A stretch of 35,083 nt of DNA, taken from Phialocephala subalpina. Lineage: Eukaryota > Ascomycota > Leotiomycetes > Helotiales > Mollisiaceae. Under the pieces are notes generated by a model. It did no database searches, was not told the DNA's origin, and was given only the letters and a program-made list of their open reading frames with translations. The stretch spans positions 86,834 to 121,916 of the forward strand of contig FJOG01000046.1 in NCBI GenBank assembly GCA_900073065.1, written 5' to 3'. The position numbers and the translations under genes were made by a program. Below, one piece after another: positions 1 through 9,956 of the stretch (the first letter of the stretch is position 1; every line of letters begins with the position of its first letter).

Positions 1-1146
1 TTATAATAAAAGAAATATTATATTTTGCGATAAAATAAATCATTAATCGATTAAATATATAATAAAAGAATAATAATAAACTTATACGAAGTTCTAATAA
101 TACGTTTAATATATAATAAACTATAAAGTTATAATAGTATTTTATTAGAATTTCTTTATTTAATATGAAAATATAAAAATTTCTCGAAAAGTAATAAATT
201 ATTAAAAATAAACTAATTATTATTAAATATAAAAATCAAAAGAAAAAGCGAAAACTTTATTATAAAACTTAAAGAAATTAATAATATAAATATAATAATT
301 ATTTTAAACAATTAATTAACGCGCTATATTATTACGAGAAAAAATATATTTAATAATTTATTATTATAATAAATTAGGAAATATTTAATATTTACTTTCG
401 AAGATTAATATTTATCTAAAGTTTTCCAAAGTATTATACCAAATAACGAAGTTGCCAAAGTATTAACTACGGGCTAATTATAGTTTTTAGCGCTATAAAA
501 ACTAAATACTCGTATCAAATTAAATATATTTATAATTAAAGTTTATAAGATTTACTTTGGAAAGGGAATTATTTTATTATAAGGAATTATCAAAATTATT
601 ATCTTATTAAGAATTATTATATTTTATATTATCCTAATAAATATATTCTTCTTATTTTATATTCAAAATATAAACGCTATAAATATTAAACTCGATAATT
701 TTAAAAACGTTTTAATTCAAAAATATAAAATTATCTCGATTATATACAAATAAAATTATTTATAAATATTATTATATTAGTAAAAATAAAGTTTAATTTA
801 AAATTATTTTACTAAGATTAAATTACGCTAATTATATTAGCGTTTTAATTATCTATTAATTAAACGTTTATTAAAAGTTTTTTAATAATTCAATTATAAT
901 ATAAATATTAAATATTATTATTATTATCAAATATATAAATAATTATTTAATAAATTCAAATTTATTTTACAAAATAATTACGAATTTAATTATTCGATTA
1001 TTATTAATATTTTGCATTTAAATAATTAACCGGTTTTACAAGTAATTAACTCGTTTATAACTTTTCAAATTATTAGATTTTTAAAGAATATATTTATAAA
1101 AAACGCGTGGAATACTTTTCGCGTATATTAAATTAATATATATTAG

Positions 1147-3590
1147 GAACTACTTGATTATATTATATATAATACTAAGAAAAACTTCTTATTTATAAAG
1201 TTTCGATAATACGCGAAATTAATAATAATTTAAATCAAGGAAATACTTATTAAAACTTATAATAATATAAGAAAAATAAAAAGATATTACGTATTATTAT
1301 AACGAGTTTATAAAATCATTTGAGACGAATTAATTAGCGAGTAAATTAATAAGGAAATCATATTATAAATAGTAATTAAAACTATTAATAACTTTATTAA
1401 ACCTAATAATATTATATTTACACTATTAATCTTTAGAGTATATCCTCGAATAATTAATAAGAATATGTTATTATTATTAATTATTAAGAGAATTGAAGTA
1501 AATCGCGTGATTATAAAGGAAATATATCGTCTTTATATTAAACGATAAATTATTAACGCGTTTACTTTGCGAAATAATCTAAATACCAAGTTTATATTAA
1601 ATTTACCAATTTTATTAAATATACGCGTTTAATATGAAAAAAGTAAATGAAAAAAACTATATAAATTACTAGTAATTAACGGCGAGATATATATAATCGA
1701 TATATTTTACGGATTAATAAATTTCCGATTTATAATTATTAAGCCTTATTATTAAGAATATAAATAAAATGATAATAAAAAGATTTTTAGATTTTCCCCA
1801 TTAAAAAAAAAAAAAGAAAAGCTATTAATTAAACGTTATAATAAAGAATAATTAAAAGGATCGCGTAATAAGAAAAATATATTTAATAAGGAAATATATT
1901 AGGGTAATTATTATAATTTTGCGGAAAATAATAATAATAAGGATTTCGATAAAATATTTATTATTATTATTAAAAGAAATAATATTTTTATAACTTTTAT
2001 AATAAATAAAAAAAAGGCTAATATAAAACTCTTATTAAAATTACGAAATGGAAATAAAATTATTATTCCCGGAGTATTATTTAAGGCTTTATAAAAGTAG
2101 GAAATAAACGGATTAATTATTAGAAAAATTTTTAATTTTATTAAATTCAATTCTATTAAATATATTAGTATTCGAATTTTTAATTTAAAATTAATTAACG
2201 AGATTAAAAACAAAATTATTAATAATTTTTACGAGAAATCCAAACTAATTATTCAAAGATATAATAACAAAAGAAAAGAAATAATCTTTATATAATTTCT
2301 AATAATCCAAAGAATAAATTAATAAGTTATTATAATATTAATTTTAATTTTAATTTAATTTCTTAATAAAAAAATTAAAATATAATTTCGCGATATTATT
2401 TAAACTTATATATAATTTACGATAAATATTTAATAACTTATATTAATGCGATTTCCAAAAGAAATTTATAATTCATATTTATTAAATATAATTATAATAA
2501 TCTTAAAATTATTATATAATTTTATTAAAACCGGAATATATTAGTAAATTATATATTATAAATATTATTAAGAAAAGTTATTTATAGTAATATTTATATA
2601 TAACCCTTATTTCCTAATTACGATTACGAAAAACGCGTTCGAAATTATTGGAATATAAATAAATAATATACTTATTTTAGCAAATAAGGAATTCTCGAAT
2701 TTTAAATAAAATAAATTTATTAAAATTAAATTTTTAACCAAGTTAAAAGAGGCCTTAATATTAGAAACCCTATTAATTTTTAATGGTTATATTTTAATTA
2801 AATACGGAAATATAATCGAATTATAATAAAAGGAATAAAATAAGAAAATCAAACTAATGAATATTAAGTTTAAAAACTTTCAAAACGAGTATTAAGAATA
2901 ATATACTCGAGGAGTTTATATTATTATAATTTGCCAATTAAAAGCTATATTTAATTTGCTTATTATTATATAATATTAAAATCCAATTAAAGAAAATATT
3001 ATCGCATTAAATAAAAAATTAAATTAATAAATTAATAATCTCGATTAAAAATTTAAATATATTATATTAAATTTATTTATAATAAAATTCTTTATTTTTA
3101 TTAATAAATTATTCGTAAATAATAAAGATTTTAATTTTTAAATTAAATATAAAATTATTCCCGTGAATAAAAACTAATTAAATAATAAGGAATTCGAGAT
3201 TAAAAGAAGTTTCATTTATTATAATTCGATTAAAAATAAGAAAATTATTAAAAGTATATTAATTTTAGAAATATATTATATAATAAAAAGAGTTAATATA
3301 ATAATTATAATTGGAATTATTATTAATATAATTATAAAATAATTTAATTTCCTAGAGATTACGATAATTATTTATATAGATTTTTATTCGTTATATAAAT
3401 ATTTAATTAAATTAGGAATAATAAAAGAAAAATACTTTATAATTAATATTATAATTTTCCGTTAATCGTATAAATATAAGAAATTATAAAAATTTAATAA
3501 ATTAATAATTAAAATAATTTAATTAACGCGATAATAAAATTTACTTCTAATAAAACTCTCGAGAAATTCTTAAATATAAATAAAAAAATA
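1147..3590 (+). pseudogene. Copia pol remnant: integrase, reverse transcriptase, RNase H
   Basis: All recognisable blocks lie in the frame of position 1147. The integrase core reads DYIIYNTKKNF; the expected second catalytic Asp is now Asn at 1171-1173 and the catalytic Glu is now Lys at 1252-1254. The integrase C-terminal motif NFRFIIIKPYY is at 1720-1752. Reverse transcriptase starts near 2173 (RIFNLKLINEIKNK). Its catalytic Asp pair is now Asn-Asn at 2662-2667, and FNGYIL is at 2779. RNase H shows IYIDFYSLYKYLIKLGI near 3373-3423 with its Asp intact at 3379. The last block (FTSNKTLEKFL, from 3540) is in another frame, so one base appears lost near 3478-3482. The catalytic Asp and Glu losses are G-to-A changes and the in-frame stops are mostly TAA, fitting RIP. 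Confidence 0.85.
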
Positions 3591-3739
3591 AATAAAAAGA
3601 AAAGAATAATACGATAAGAAATAATAAAAAATAAAAATAAAAAAGTGATTTTTGCGTTATATTTTTAATATTTTTAAGCGATATAATTACTTAATCAATT
3701 AAATTAAAAATAAGAGAAATCCTTTTTTTTAATTTAATA

Positions 3740-4072
3740 TTTGAAATATAATATTAAAATATTAGCGAGTTTTATATATTAATAATATATAATAAAAAAG
3801 AAGAATAAGCGCGATAATTTGATAAGATTAATTATATTAGTAAATTTCTTTCCATAAAAAAAAACTATTAATATAAATATAATAAAGTAATCACGTGTAA
3901 TATTAGGTTATATTAATATTAACGCGAGATAAATTAAAGTTAAAGAATATAATCCTCCAATTTTATACTTTATTTTTAGAAGGATATAATTAATTTACAA
4001 GTATATTAAAATTAAAATTCTTATATATTTCTAATTTATTATATATAATAAATATCCTTAGTAATATTAATA
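3740..4072 (+). repeat. Possible 3' LTR remnant of the copia element
   Basis: This AT-rich stretch follows the end of the pol remnant after a short purine-rich run (about 3700-3720). It is the right place and length for a short fungal copia LTR. It begins near TTTGAAATATAATATT and retains a CACGTG site near 3893. The expected TG...CA ends are not intact, which RIP would explain. Without the 5' copy in view the boundaries are estimates. Confidence 0.3.
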
Positions 4073-4440
4073 ATTAATAAGAATTTAAATTTAATAATTA
4101 AATTTATAAATTTTATATTATTTATTAATAAAATTATATAATTATTATTTATTTAATTATTAATTTTAATTATCTCAAAATATTATTTTATAATATATTT
4201 TTAATTTATAATTTAAAAAGGAAAATAATATTAAAAAGAAAAAAAAGAAATCAAATATAATTTAAAAAAGAAAATAAAGAAATAAAATAAATGAAAATGT
4301 AAAGCAATATAATCTCTAAAAGAGAAAAAAAAAGGAAAAAAAAAAAGGGAAACTCGATAATAAATACTTTTTTTAATATTTTATCCAAAGAAAAATATTA
4401 TTATTATAAGGATTAGTTTTAGCTCTACGAGCCTAAGAAT
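4073..4440. other. AT-rich RIP-like tract, no gene seen
   Basis: Almost pure A/T sequence with A-rich runs, very few CpA dinucleotides, and no recognisable protein remnant. It ends abruptly near 4420-4440, where base composition returns to normal within a few tens of bases. It may be a second, more decayed repeat next to the copia element. Confidence 0.6.
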
Positions 4441-5250
4441 AATCTATAGTGGCGGCATGCGAAGTAGATCAGTCGAGTCGAGCAAAGTAAGTAAAGTAAA
4501 TAAAGTGGGTGAGGACAATGACTAGTGATAGGTGAGCGTGGGTAAAGAGCATTACCCGGGCTGGGTGTTTGCTCGCCCAAGTCGCGCGACGAGATGGGTG
4601 AGGGCGACGAATTTTATATCGCCCGAAGTGGCAGACGTGCCGATTTATCTAAAATTGATTTTGGGGGGGGGGGGGGCAAGTTTGATATAGATCTCTTCTG
4701 TGGGCAATCGGGTGGAAGGGAAGCAGCATGAAACTGGCGTCTAGGAATGAGTTACGGAATCTATTTTAGCGGTGTAGCCGCGCGCGAGCGCGAAGCTATA
4801 AAGGCTTACGCAGCTCCGACCTATTTCATTCGAAACTAGGTTGTCCCGCTGAGCGACAACCGCGAGGCGCGACTCGGGCTCAGCGATTTTGATAACGCCG
4901 CCAAGGAGCTCCCCCGGAACTGTTCTGCAATTGTGTTTTTTGCTCTGGTGTTGGCGAGAGAAGAGTGTTTCATTTTGGTTTGAGGCTCGCCAAGTCTTTC
5001 CGAATCCTCCGCTCCCATCCTCCGCTTCCGCCGTTCTCCGCCTTCTTTCACCCAATAACATTATTATCCCACTTGGAGATTCCCAGTGCCAGAACTCCAA
5101 TCGCTCAAGAGTGGTGATACAATCCCGATATCATACACCTAGAAAGATCCCCAGATCCCAAACGCCGGCCGAAAACCCCATCGGACAATTCCCATGCCAA
5201 AAAAAAACAATCCGAAAAAACAACGTCTCCAAACTCCGTCTTTCGTTTTC
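4441..5250. other. Intergenic transition zone without a convincing gene
   Basis: Normal-composition DNA at the edge of the AT-rich block. It starts with purine-rich imperfect repeats of GTAAA/GTAAG type (about 4484-4512) and contains a 14-G run. Open frames on both strands at 4741-5278 overlap each other, are low in recognisable protein pattern, and are probably chance. The downstream part (about 5100-5250) would be the 3' flank of the minus-strand gene that ends at 5251. Confidence 0.5.
4663..4676 (+). repeat. Homopolymer of 14 G
   Basis: An uninterrupted run of 14 G residues preceded by TT, about 230 bases inside normal-composition DNA next to the AT-rich boundary. Its exact length may be uncertain because homopolymers are error-prone in sequencing. 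Confidence 0.9.
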
Positions 5251-5571
5251 TCAAGAATCCCGCTCACTCCCCGAATGATCACTCTCATCATCCGTATCTT
5301 TCGCCCAGCCAGGAACATATCCTACGGGTATTCCGGTCGCTCTCTCATTCTCTTTCCTCCTCTCCCTCTGCATCTTTTCTTCCTTTCTCGTTTCCCGGAT
5401 CGGCGTCATCGCCAAAGGATCCGCTCGCTGTGCACGCTTCGCTTCCCACAGCTTCTCTTTCTCGAAGAATCGTAGAAACGGACAGTTGTTTGGATTCAGA
5501 CATGTGCATCTTCGTACACCGGACGGGCAGTTTGGGTTGCAGCAGCCGCGGCAGGGGGTTGTGAGTGTCAT
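5251..5571 (-). CDS. Small Cys-cluster protein of unknown function (106 aa)
   Basis: Single-exon frame starting at the ATG whose complement is 5569-5571; an upstream in-frame Met adds 60 residues that look like untranslated leader. The N-terminal 30 residues hold seven Cys in a dense pattern (C7, C10, C11, C15, C22, C24, C30; CxxCC-x3-C-x6-CxC-x5-C) around the motif SGVRRCTCLNPNNCPF. A highly charged, Arg/Lys/Glu-rich helix-like segment (about residues 35-75) and an acidic Ser/Asp tail follow. There is no signal peptide, so an intracellular metal-binding role is possible but not shown. I do not recognise the family. An E-box-like CACGTG lies about 200 bases upstream (5767-5772). The structured Cys pattern and acidic end argue for a real gene; its shortness argues for caution. 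Confidence 0.5.
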   Translation of the reverse strand: MTLTTPCRGCCNPNCPSGVRRCTCLNPNNCPFLRFFEKEKLWEAKRAQRADPLAMTPIRETRKEEKMQRERRKENERATGIPVGYVPGWAKDTDDESDHSGSERDS

Positions 5572-6062
5572 TTTGGGGGGTTGTAGTATGTGGTTTGGGT
5601 GTGATGAGATGAGATATCGTGGTATCTCCAAGCTTTTATTTGGTGAGGTAAAAATTGAAGATGTGGGGTTGATTGATTTGTTTGAGACGAAGGCGGAGAG
5701 TATGGTATGAACAGGCAGCCAGGGAGCATGAATCTTATATCCCTCCCACACTCACCCAATCCTGATCACGTGTGAGCATACATTCGCATACTCGGTGGCT
5801 GACGATGACGAGTCAAGAAACATCATGCTTTGAATCCTGCAAATCCGTTGACTCACTGCGAATGAGAGTTGTGATTATTCGTGGAGATAGAGAGTTCGGG
5901 ACCGACTATCGCACGAGAAAGGTGGTGCATAGCCCGAATCCGTGGAGTTTCCGAGTCGGGGTTAAGGAATTTCCCGAGATCCTCCCGGAGATCAAGAACT
6001 CGGACATAAAGGAAGAAAAGTCACTAGGAGGGGATGGAGATATTCGTAGAATTATCCCCCGA
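5572..6062. other. Intergenic region, promoter side of the 5251-5571 gene
   Basis: It holds the upstream region of the small Cys-cluster gene and the 3' flank of the lysine-rich protein gene; both are transcribed on the minus strand. A CACGTG palindrome lies at 5767-5772. A + strand open frame at 5772-6335 runs antisense into the neighbouring gene and shows no protein pattern. Confidence 0.5.
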
Positions 6063-7134
6063 CTATGTGGCAGATCTGTCCTTCATCATCTGTCTGTAGC
6101 CCTCAATAATACCCCTCCTCGTCTCTCCAAGCTCCTCCCTCCTCCTCAAACTCCCACTCGCCTTCGGCACATCATCAACCTCAACCCTCGCTCCTCTGAC
6201 CTTAAACTTCTCCTTCGGGACCTTCGAGAATGTGGGTGGTGCCTGAACAACATCATTCAGTCCCGCCTTCACCTCCCCTCTATCCCTCTTTATCTTTGCC
6301 CATGGATCCTCATCCCCATCTTCTATCTCTCCTAGGACTTTCCTCTTCTTCCCTTTCTTCTTCTTCTTGCCGTCTTGAGAAGTGAGGTCGGACTTCCATT
6401 TGACTTGTCCATCTTCATCTTGTTCCATTTCGTCTGCTAACTCGAGAGCTTCTTGACGTTTCTCCTGGATCTTGGCTTCTTCGGCGCGCCATTCGTCGTA
6501 CATACGATGCATCCTTTTCTCAGTTTTCGTCCTGTTGACTTTCAATCCTAAAGGATCCTTCCCACCCCGAATAGACTTGTTTATCAATCCAGAGACAGGT
6601 AATGCTGCATCCACTCTCGCGGAGAAATCCGACATTCTCTCCCCAGGACGAATCGTAGGTATCTCGGATCTGGGCTCTTCCATCGCCGGTCTGCCTTTCT
6701 CTTCCTTTTCCCCATCTTGTTCTGTATTATCTTCTTTCTCGGCAGCAACTCGACGCTTCTTCGCAGCCTTTGTCTCCTTCACGCCATCGTCTAGACCCTT
6801 TGGTAGCTTTTTGCCGGCTGCGAAGGCCATGAGGCGGGAGAACGCTCTGGGGGTGTCATCTTGGTCGTCTTTTCGCTTGCGCTTTTTGTTGGTCCGTTTC
6901 GAGGAGAGGTCTGTTGTGAAGATGCCGTTTGATTTTGCGGATTTAGAGACGGGGAGGGGTTCTGCGATTGAGGTTGGTGGGAGGTCCAGTCTGGAGAATG
7001 GTTAGCTAGATTCGATGCAGGGCAGAATAATCTTGATTGGTGCAAAATATGATTCCAAGCACAATCGTAGGCCAGAGCTCCAGTACTCACGTAGATTTGT
7101 CGACCTCGCCTTTGCGAGTGTGTTTGTGAGGCAT
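6063..7134 (-). CDS. Lysine-rich conserved fungal protein, 2 exons (323 aa)
   Basis: Exon 1 is 7134-7091 and encodes MPHKHTRKGEVDKS plus two bases. The 100-base intron is 7090-6991 (donor GTGAGT, acceptor CTCCAG). Exon 2 is 6990-6063. Splicing keeps frame and gives DKSTLDLPPTSIAEPLPVSK across the junction, then a basic stretch (KKRKRKDD) and DDTPRAFSRLMAFAAGKKLP. The protein is very rich in Lys, Arg, Glu and Asp, with a Lys run near two thirds of its length and a C-terminal ETRRGIIEGYRQMMKDR segment. It has no signal peptide or membrane helix, so a nuclear or nucleolar protein is likely. I know this N-terminal pattern as a conserved Pezizomycotina protein without an assigned role. It is divergent from the AIM6-like gene, with about 1 kb between their starts. 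Confidence 0.85.
6991..7090 (-). other. Intron of the lysine-rich protein gene
   Basis: A phase-2 intron with donor GTGAGT and acceptor CTCCAG. It explains why the start codon lies outside the main open frame. Because the first exon is only 44 bases, a gene finder could wrongly start at the internal Met (6830). Confidence 0.85.
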
Positions 7135-8177
7135 GTTTGATGGTGTTTGTGGTTGGTGGGGAGTGGGCAGAGTTTCTTCGAAGAAGTTTCACAGATCAGA
7201 TCTGAGAAAAAACAGTGCAGGGGTCTGTGCCAAGATTTACAGGGTGCGGGGCACACGAAAGAGTTGAACTTTGGGGGAAGAACAAGAACACCAAATGAAT
7301 AATACTAATTTAGATAGAAAAGCCGTTAAATCATTGGATTGAACTCTTTCGCAACCAAGCAATCCTGCTTTGTAAACATATGCGCCTCCTCGCAGCTTGC
7401 AACCCTTCTAAGCTTCTGGTCAGCCAAGATGCAAAAGCCAAGCTTTATTCGTACATTTACATGGGATAACACCGACTTTCAACGCAACTCAAAGTACCAG
7501 GATGAAATCAAATGTTTATTTCAATGGAATAATTTCTAGATAGGAATCCAACTCGAGATATTCTACATGACTCTTCATAGCCATCATCTCCGATTCCGAA
7601 TTATCACCAGCATACCCTAACATATCCCGGAGCAAATCCCCAACTCCAGCCCTCATCGCCATCCCTGCACTGTCGCACGTGTGTCTCTTCACTGCAGATC
7701 AGCCAATCATATCGGCAAACACCATCACATCCGTGGCTGAAAGGCGTCTGTAGATTGGGCCAGAGCGTTGAAGGTGTCAGCCAGAGAAAAGAATATATCT
7801 TCAGTCGTTTGCCCTCTTTTTCTGTTCTGTTTCCCGAGTGTGTTCCATCTTACTTCCCTCGAAATCCTCCAGGTGCGAGCAACCGGAGTTGCATTCCCAG
7901 TGACATTCGGATTCGTCAACCCCTCCCTTCCACCATCGACACTCTCGCAGTGACATTCAACATTACCAAAGGTTTGATTACGATCAGAGATCGTCCAGAC
8001 CGATCGAAATAGACACGCGATATCCCTCACTCCTATACTATAATATACGACTTTCCTGCGCTCTTGGCTCTCAATTCAACCTCTTCTTCCCACGTCGCAT
8101 GGCCCCTCGTTCCTGATCGCCCAGCTGGACCCTGCCAAGACTCGCCCTCACTCGATTCGTCTCGTCTGCACGTCAAA
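7135..8177. promoter_or_regulatory. Divergent intergenic region between two gene starts
   Basis: About 1 kb separating the starts of the minus-strand lysine-rich protein and the plus-strand AIM6-like gene, so it must hold both promoters. The 100-150 bases before the AIM6-like ATG are pyrimidine-rich, as is common for fungal 5' leaders. Frames of 60-100 codons on both strands at 7339-8030 show no domain pattern and are probably chance. Confidence 0.5.
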
Positions 8178-9691
8178 ATGGCATCAACATACAGTAATCC
8201 ACCACAAACCTCCGGATCTCCCGAACGGTCCCTGACTAAAAACTACGATGACGACGTCTACTCTTCTTCCTCGCATGAATCTCATGCTTCTCTACGCAAA
8301 CCGTTGTCGAGTTTCGACGACGAGGATTTGGACCTCGAGGATGGATTCGAGAGGCCGCACAAGGCGAAGTCCTGGTGGAGTTGGAAGGATATTATGACTG
8401 TGAGGGGAAGGAGGAAAGCGAGTCTGGGGGTGGAGGGGTACAGAGATTTAAACAGCCATGCGACACGGTTATTAGAAGATGTCTACGCTGCGAGACGGAG
8501 GAGGAAGCGGAATTGGTATAATTATTGTATATTCAGTGGCATCAGTGGGTTGACGATTCTGTTGGTACCCTTCCCTTCCCCTCAACATCTGCTAACCTTC
8601 CCAGTGCTCTCCTGCTCGTCCTAAACCTCATCCTCGGTCTCGCGACTCTCATCTGGACGTCAGACTTCGACCATGTTTTGCAGAATTGGGGACAACCTGG
8701 AACAGGAACAGAAGACCTCGAATGGTACCCAACAGACTTCACTCGCGACATCCTCCCAATACCGTGCCACTCACACAACGACTACTGGCGGCGCGTCCCC
8801 CTCTTCTCCGCCCTCCGCGCAGGTTGCACCGGCGTCGAAGCAGACGTCTGGCTCTTCGATAACGAGTTATACGTAGGACACAACACCGCCTCCCTAACAC
8901 GAAACCGAACCTTCACATCCCTCTACATTGATCCCTTGGTCAAGATCCTCCAAGACGCAAACCCCTCTTCCGATTTCTACAACGGCACATCTCATGGTGT
9001 TTTCGATGTTGATCCAGGACAAACTTTGACTTTATTGGTGGATTTGAAGACCAGCGGTGCAGAAACCTGGCCATGGGTATTGAAACAAGTCCAACCTCTC
9101 CGCGACGCAGGATGGCTCTCCTTTGTTGAAAATGACACCTTACACACACGACCTATAACTCTCGTCGGAACAGGAAACACGCCTTTCGATGTCCTGACCG
9201 CGAATTCCCCATACAGAGACGCATTCTTCGATGCCCCATTAGATACGATGTGGGAGGCGAGAAGGATTACAGCTGAGATGGCGAACTGGCCGACATTCGA
9301 TGATGGGTTGCCGGGAGAGAGGTTGGATGAGGATGAGGGGAGTGCGGAGGAGAAGTTGCCGACGTCTTCGTCTGAGACGCAGGATCTGGGGCAGGGATTC
9401 TCTGGCACTCTCCCGGATACGCAATTCAATGCTTCGAATTCATATTATGCTTCAGTGAGCTTTGGAAAGGCTGTGGGTAGGATATGGAGGGGCAGATTGT
9501 CCCCGAGGCAGATGAAGATCATCAGAGGTCAGATTCGAGGTGCACACAGGAGAGGATTGAAAGCGAGGTATTGGGATCTTCCTGCCTGGCCGTTGGGATT
9601 GAGGAATCATGTTTGGGATGTGCTTGTTAAGGAAGGTGTGGATTACCTGAACGTTGATGATCTGAGGGGGGCCAGTAGGCAGGCTTGGTAG
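8178..9691 (+). CDS. AIM6-like PLC/GDPD-fold membrane protein, 2 exons (489 aa)
   Basis: Homologue of the yeast 'altered inheritance of mitochondria 6' family, which has a PLC-like phosphodiesterase fold; its substrate is not established. Exon 1 is 8178-8560; the 44-base intron is 8561-8604 (donor GTTGGT, branch GCTAAC, acceptor CCCAG); exon 2 is 8605-9691. Splicing joins the two halves of one hydrophobic segment (about residues 115-145, SGLTILALLLVLNLILGL), giving a single membrane anchor after a Ser-rich cytosolic N-terminus. The catalytic-type motifs follow: HSHNDY (184-189), GVEADVWLF (Glu207, Asp209) and LYVGH (His221), with DYLNVDDLRG near the C-terminus. The ATG at 8178 is the first in frame. 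A donor one base later, after TTG, would break the frame, which supports GTTGGT despite its weak consensus. Confidence 0.9.
8561..8604 (+). other. Short 44-base intron in the AIM6-like gene
   Basis: Phase-2 intron, donor GTTGGT, branch-like GCTAAC, acceptor CCCAG. It is near the lower size limit for fungal introns, and only this pairing restores both the reading frame and the transmembrane helix. Confidence 0.75.
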
Positions 9692-9956
9692 GAGTCTTTG
9701 GGAGACTGGTTGGAATTGTCGTGTCTGTACATACAGACCCTCGAGTCTCGGCGTTTGGGTACGGGATATTAGGCATAGTATGGCGTTGGAGGGCCCAAGG
9801 GCATTGCTAGAGCAGCATGGTGGAAGCACTGATCGAATACACTTCATTGATGCCTTCATATCCCCTGTTCACCCAATCATGCCACTTCAAAGCCACGAAA
9901 TTGTCTTGAAATTCCAAGTGGAACAAAATCCATTATGCTACAATTTTCATTCATGC

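Larger units (their letters stand above)
1..4072 (+). mobile_element. RIP-degraded Ty1/copia retrotransposon, 5' end outside the window
   Basis: AT-rich DNA in which integrase, reverse transcriptase and RNase H of a fungal Ty1/copia element can be read in that order on the + strand. This order (integrase before reverse transcriptase) separates copia from gypsy. The decay is almost entirely point mutation of the C-to-T and G-to-A type, giving many TAA/TAG stops without loss of frame, as expected from RIP. Gag and protease should lie in or before positions 1-1146, where I could not identify them with confidence, so the 5' LTR is probably outside the window. A possible 3' LTR follows the pol remnant. 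The element cannot encode active proteins. Family assignment rests on motif order and remembered family patterns, not on a search. Confidence 0.85.

Noticed and set aside
1911..2213. Minus-strand frame of 100 residues rich in Ile, Leu and Phe, looking like a membrane protein
   Set aside because: It is the antisense of the RIP-mutated copia pol remnant; its hydrophobic look comes from A/T-rich codons.
4741..5278. Overlapping open frames on both strands next to the G-run
   Set aside because: Low-complexity Arg/Glu or Ser/Pro content, mutual overlap, no domain pattern and no splice-supported extension.
5772..6335. Plus-strand frame of 187 residues
   Set aside because: It is antisense to the 3' end of the well-supported lysine-rich gene, with no recognisable motif.
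8992..9429. Minus-strand frame inside the AIM6-like gene
   Set aside because: Shadow of the coding strand; the AIM6 motifs on the plus strand are clear.
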